Source of the DNA: Flavobacterium azooxidireducens
GTDB lineage: Bacteria; Bacteroidota; Bacteroidia; Flavobacteriales; Flavobacteriaceae
Assembly: GCF_023195775.1 (NCBI RefSeq)
Contig: NZ_CP096205.1
Coordinates: forward strand, 1,674,001 to 1,738,000
DNA: 64,000 bases
Direction: 5' to 3'
Shown here: piece after piece, positions 62,650 to 64,000 of the stretch
How positions within the stretch are numbered: position 1 is the stretch's first letter
Layout: the number at the start of each line of letters is the position of its first letter
Program-made: the position numbers and the translations under genes
The notes under the pieces: generated by a model
Seen by the model: only the letters and a program-made list of their open reading frames with translations
The model's database searches: none
What the model was told of the DNA's origin: nothing

Positions 62650-64000
62650 TTAATAATTAAATTTTAATTGTAATTGAATGTTTCTACCCATTTCATCAAC
62701 AAAAAAACGTTGACGATTTAAGTAGTCACGGTAGTTTATGTTTAAAATATTTTGAACTGAAAAAGCAATTGTTGTATCCAATTTTTTGAACGTTTTAAAT
62801 TTCATTTCCGAATAAAAATGAAACAATTGATAGGCTTTTGGCGGCGTGCTGATATCAACCAAAACCGGAACAAATTCGCCATCAACGATAATCTCTGTTT
62901 CAAAATTGAAGTTGGGATAACGATGTTGACGGAAAACAGATTCCGATTGAAGTTCTAAAACCAATCCATTCCACTCCGGTTTTTTGTATTGTATGGAAGT
63001 TGAAATGTTCATCGGTGGCATATCAATCAAAGGTTGATTTTTAATTAAATCCTCACCGTTTACATAAGCAAATGAAAATTTATGTTGCCAATTGGATGAA
63101 ATATTCCATTGCGAATGAAAATCAATCCCGAGTAATCGAGCATTGGTTTGTTGAAATTCCCATACGGGGAAAGCTCCTCGAATCGTGGTTTCAAACCCAA
63201 TAGGACGAAGATACATAAAGTTGGTAATATGATGAAAATACGGATTGATTTCCATCGAAAACGAATTCCATTTTTTTGATAAGGAAGAGGAAAATTTAAT
63301 CGATTCTTCTTTTTTCAAACGTAAATCGCCCAACTCAATTTGTCCGGTAGAATGATGCAAACCATTGGAAAAAAATTCAGAAGGATTCGGATTTCTGTTG
63401 GATAAACTGATGTTGTTTAACCATTTCCATTCCGACTGAAAATCTTTCCGAATTCCCAAACTCGCCGAAATGTTGTGAAATGTAAATTGCGGCTTAGTTA
63501 ACCATTGATCGGAAGTTTCGCCCACAATAATATTACCAAAATCAGCTTGATAACCGCGTTCTATCCAACGAGATTTCAAATAGTATTTTGTTGCTTCAAT
63601 GGTTGAAAAATCATAACGAACTCCACCATCTACAACTAAATCTTCTTTGATTTCATACGTTCCAACGCCATACAAACCGGCATCAAAACGAACATATGTT
63701 GGAATTAAAGGTCTGACACCGGTTCTTGGATCGGCAAAATTGTTTTGAAATAACCCGCTAATTCCCGTTTTCAAACTAAATTGATTCCACTCTTTTTTAT
63801 AATCCGATTGAAGTGAGTGAGTTGTCAATTCCAAATCCAAAGCCGCTTTGTTCTCATTATCTCTTCGCAAATCAAACTCATTTCGTTTATTAAATTGAAG
63901 CGAATAAAAAGTGGAAATCGAACTGCTTTCATCCAACTTTTGCAAATAATTCAGTTTCACCAAATGATGTTGAATGGCTTGTTTTGGATGTTGAATTGAA
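62650..64000 (-). CDS. TonB-dependent receptor, C-terminal part (5' end outside window)
   Basis: The frame is open on the minus strand up to base 64000, so about 450 residues of the barrel are visible and the signal, plug and start are missing. The chain has alternating aromatic/polar beta strands, SLSNRNPNPSEFFSNG, and ends NYRDYLNRQRFFVDEMGRNIQLQLKFNY, a typical outer-membrane barrel terminus. It precedes a lipoprotein gene by 11 bases. Substrate unknown. Confidence 0.88.
   Translation of the reverse strand, partial: SIQHPKQAIQHHLVKLNYLQKLDESSSISTFYSLQFNKRNEFDLRRDNENKAALDLELTTHSLQSDYKKEWNQFSLKTGISGLFQNNFADPRTGVRPLIPTYVRFDAGLYGVGTYEIKEDLVVDGGVRYDFSTIEATKYYLKSRWIERGYQADFGNIIVGETSDQWLTKPQFTFHNISASLGIRKDFQSEWKWLNNISLSNRNPNPSEFFSNGLHHSTGQIELGDLRLKKEESIKFSSSLSKKWNSFSMEINPYFHHITNFMYLRPIGFETTIRGAFPVWEFQQTNARLLGIDFHSQWNISSNWQHKFSFAYVNGEDLIKNQPLIDMPPMNISTSIQYKKPEWNGLVLELQSESVFRQHRYPNFNFETEIIVDGEFVPVLVDISTPPKAYQLFHFYSEMKFKTFKKLDTTIAFSVQNILNINYRDYLNRQRFFVDEMGRNIQLQLKFNY

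Overview
The window looks like a chromosomal segment from a member of the Flavobacteriaceae, probably Flavobacterium or a close relative. The DNA is AT-rich. Genes lack Shine-Dalgarno sequences, and many are preceded by the Bacteroidota promoter -7 element TAnnTTTG. The gene content fits: the gliding/type IX secretion lipoprotein GldH, two large proteins with C-terminal type IX sorting domains, three TonB-dependent receptors, a PID-CTERM sorting-tail protein, and SusD-era style lipoproteins with short lipoboxes. These assignments rest on family recognition from the translated sequence; no database search was run.

Layout. 1-1.6 kb: end of a secreted (possibly esterase) gene and the two subunits of a 3-oxoacid CoA-transferase. 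1.7-5.6 kb: pbp1A-gldH-ricT operon. 5.7-6.5 kb: a 109-bp tandem REP/BIME-like array beside its probable REP-associated tyrosine transposase. 6.5-10.4 kb: an extended TrhO tRNA hydroxylase, then a Tat-signal lipoprotein made of YYDDG repeats coupled to a fused GT4-GT9 glycosyltransferase. 10.4-17.4 kb: bacilliredoxin and a metal locus (TonB receptor, DtxR/MntR regulator, ZIP transporter, FeoB-associated Cys-rich peptide, FecA-like receptor). 17.5-20.6 kb: a 52-residue lipoprotein, a TPR sensor kinase and a LuxR-type regulator. 20.7-24.3 kb: small membrane proteins, FeoB, FeoA, SCO1. 24.4-31.8 kb: type IX cargo protein, M13 peptidase, YqhD-like dehydrogenase. 31.8-35.9 kb: nadD, gmk, yicC, transporter, ArsC-like protein. 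36-38.2 kb: tRNA(CAU), a HipBA module and a PID-CTERM protein. 38.3-43.9 kb: core metabolism (ribE, pdxA, yceD-rpmF-fabH-accB-accC). 44.1-47.1 kb: accessory hypothetical genes, the first three with a strong GAC-over-GAT codon bias. 47.4-51.6 kb: PepSY-like small protein, an NtrC-type regulator and a convergent hybrid kinase. 51.7-64 kb: two S9 peptidases, a reprolysin-like type IX protease, an FAD oxidoreductase, MtgA, DoxX, a lipoprotein and a truncated TonB receptor.

Working together. The iron/metal genes form the clearest functional cluster: two receptors share a 12-bp motif that overlaps both promoters, next to a DtxR-family regulator. yceD-rpmF-fabH-accB-accC is the usual ribosomal protein L32/fatty-acid synthesis block. 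The best candidates for an undescribed system are (i) the YYDDG-repeat Tat lipoprotein with its dedicated glycosyltransferase and (ii) the small lipoprotein, terminator, TPR-kinase, response-regulator unit, which has the layout of a peptide-sensing circuit.
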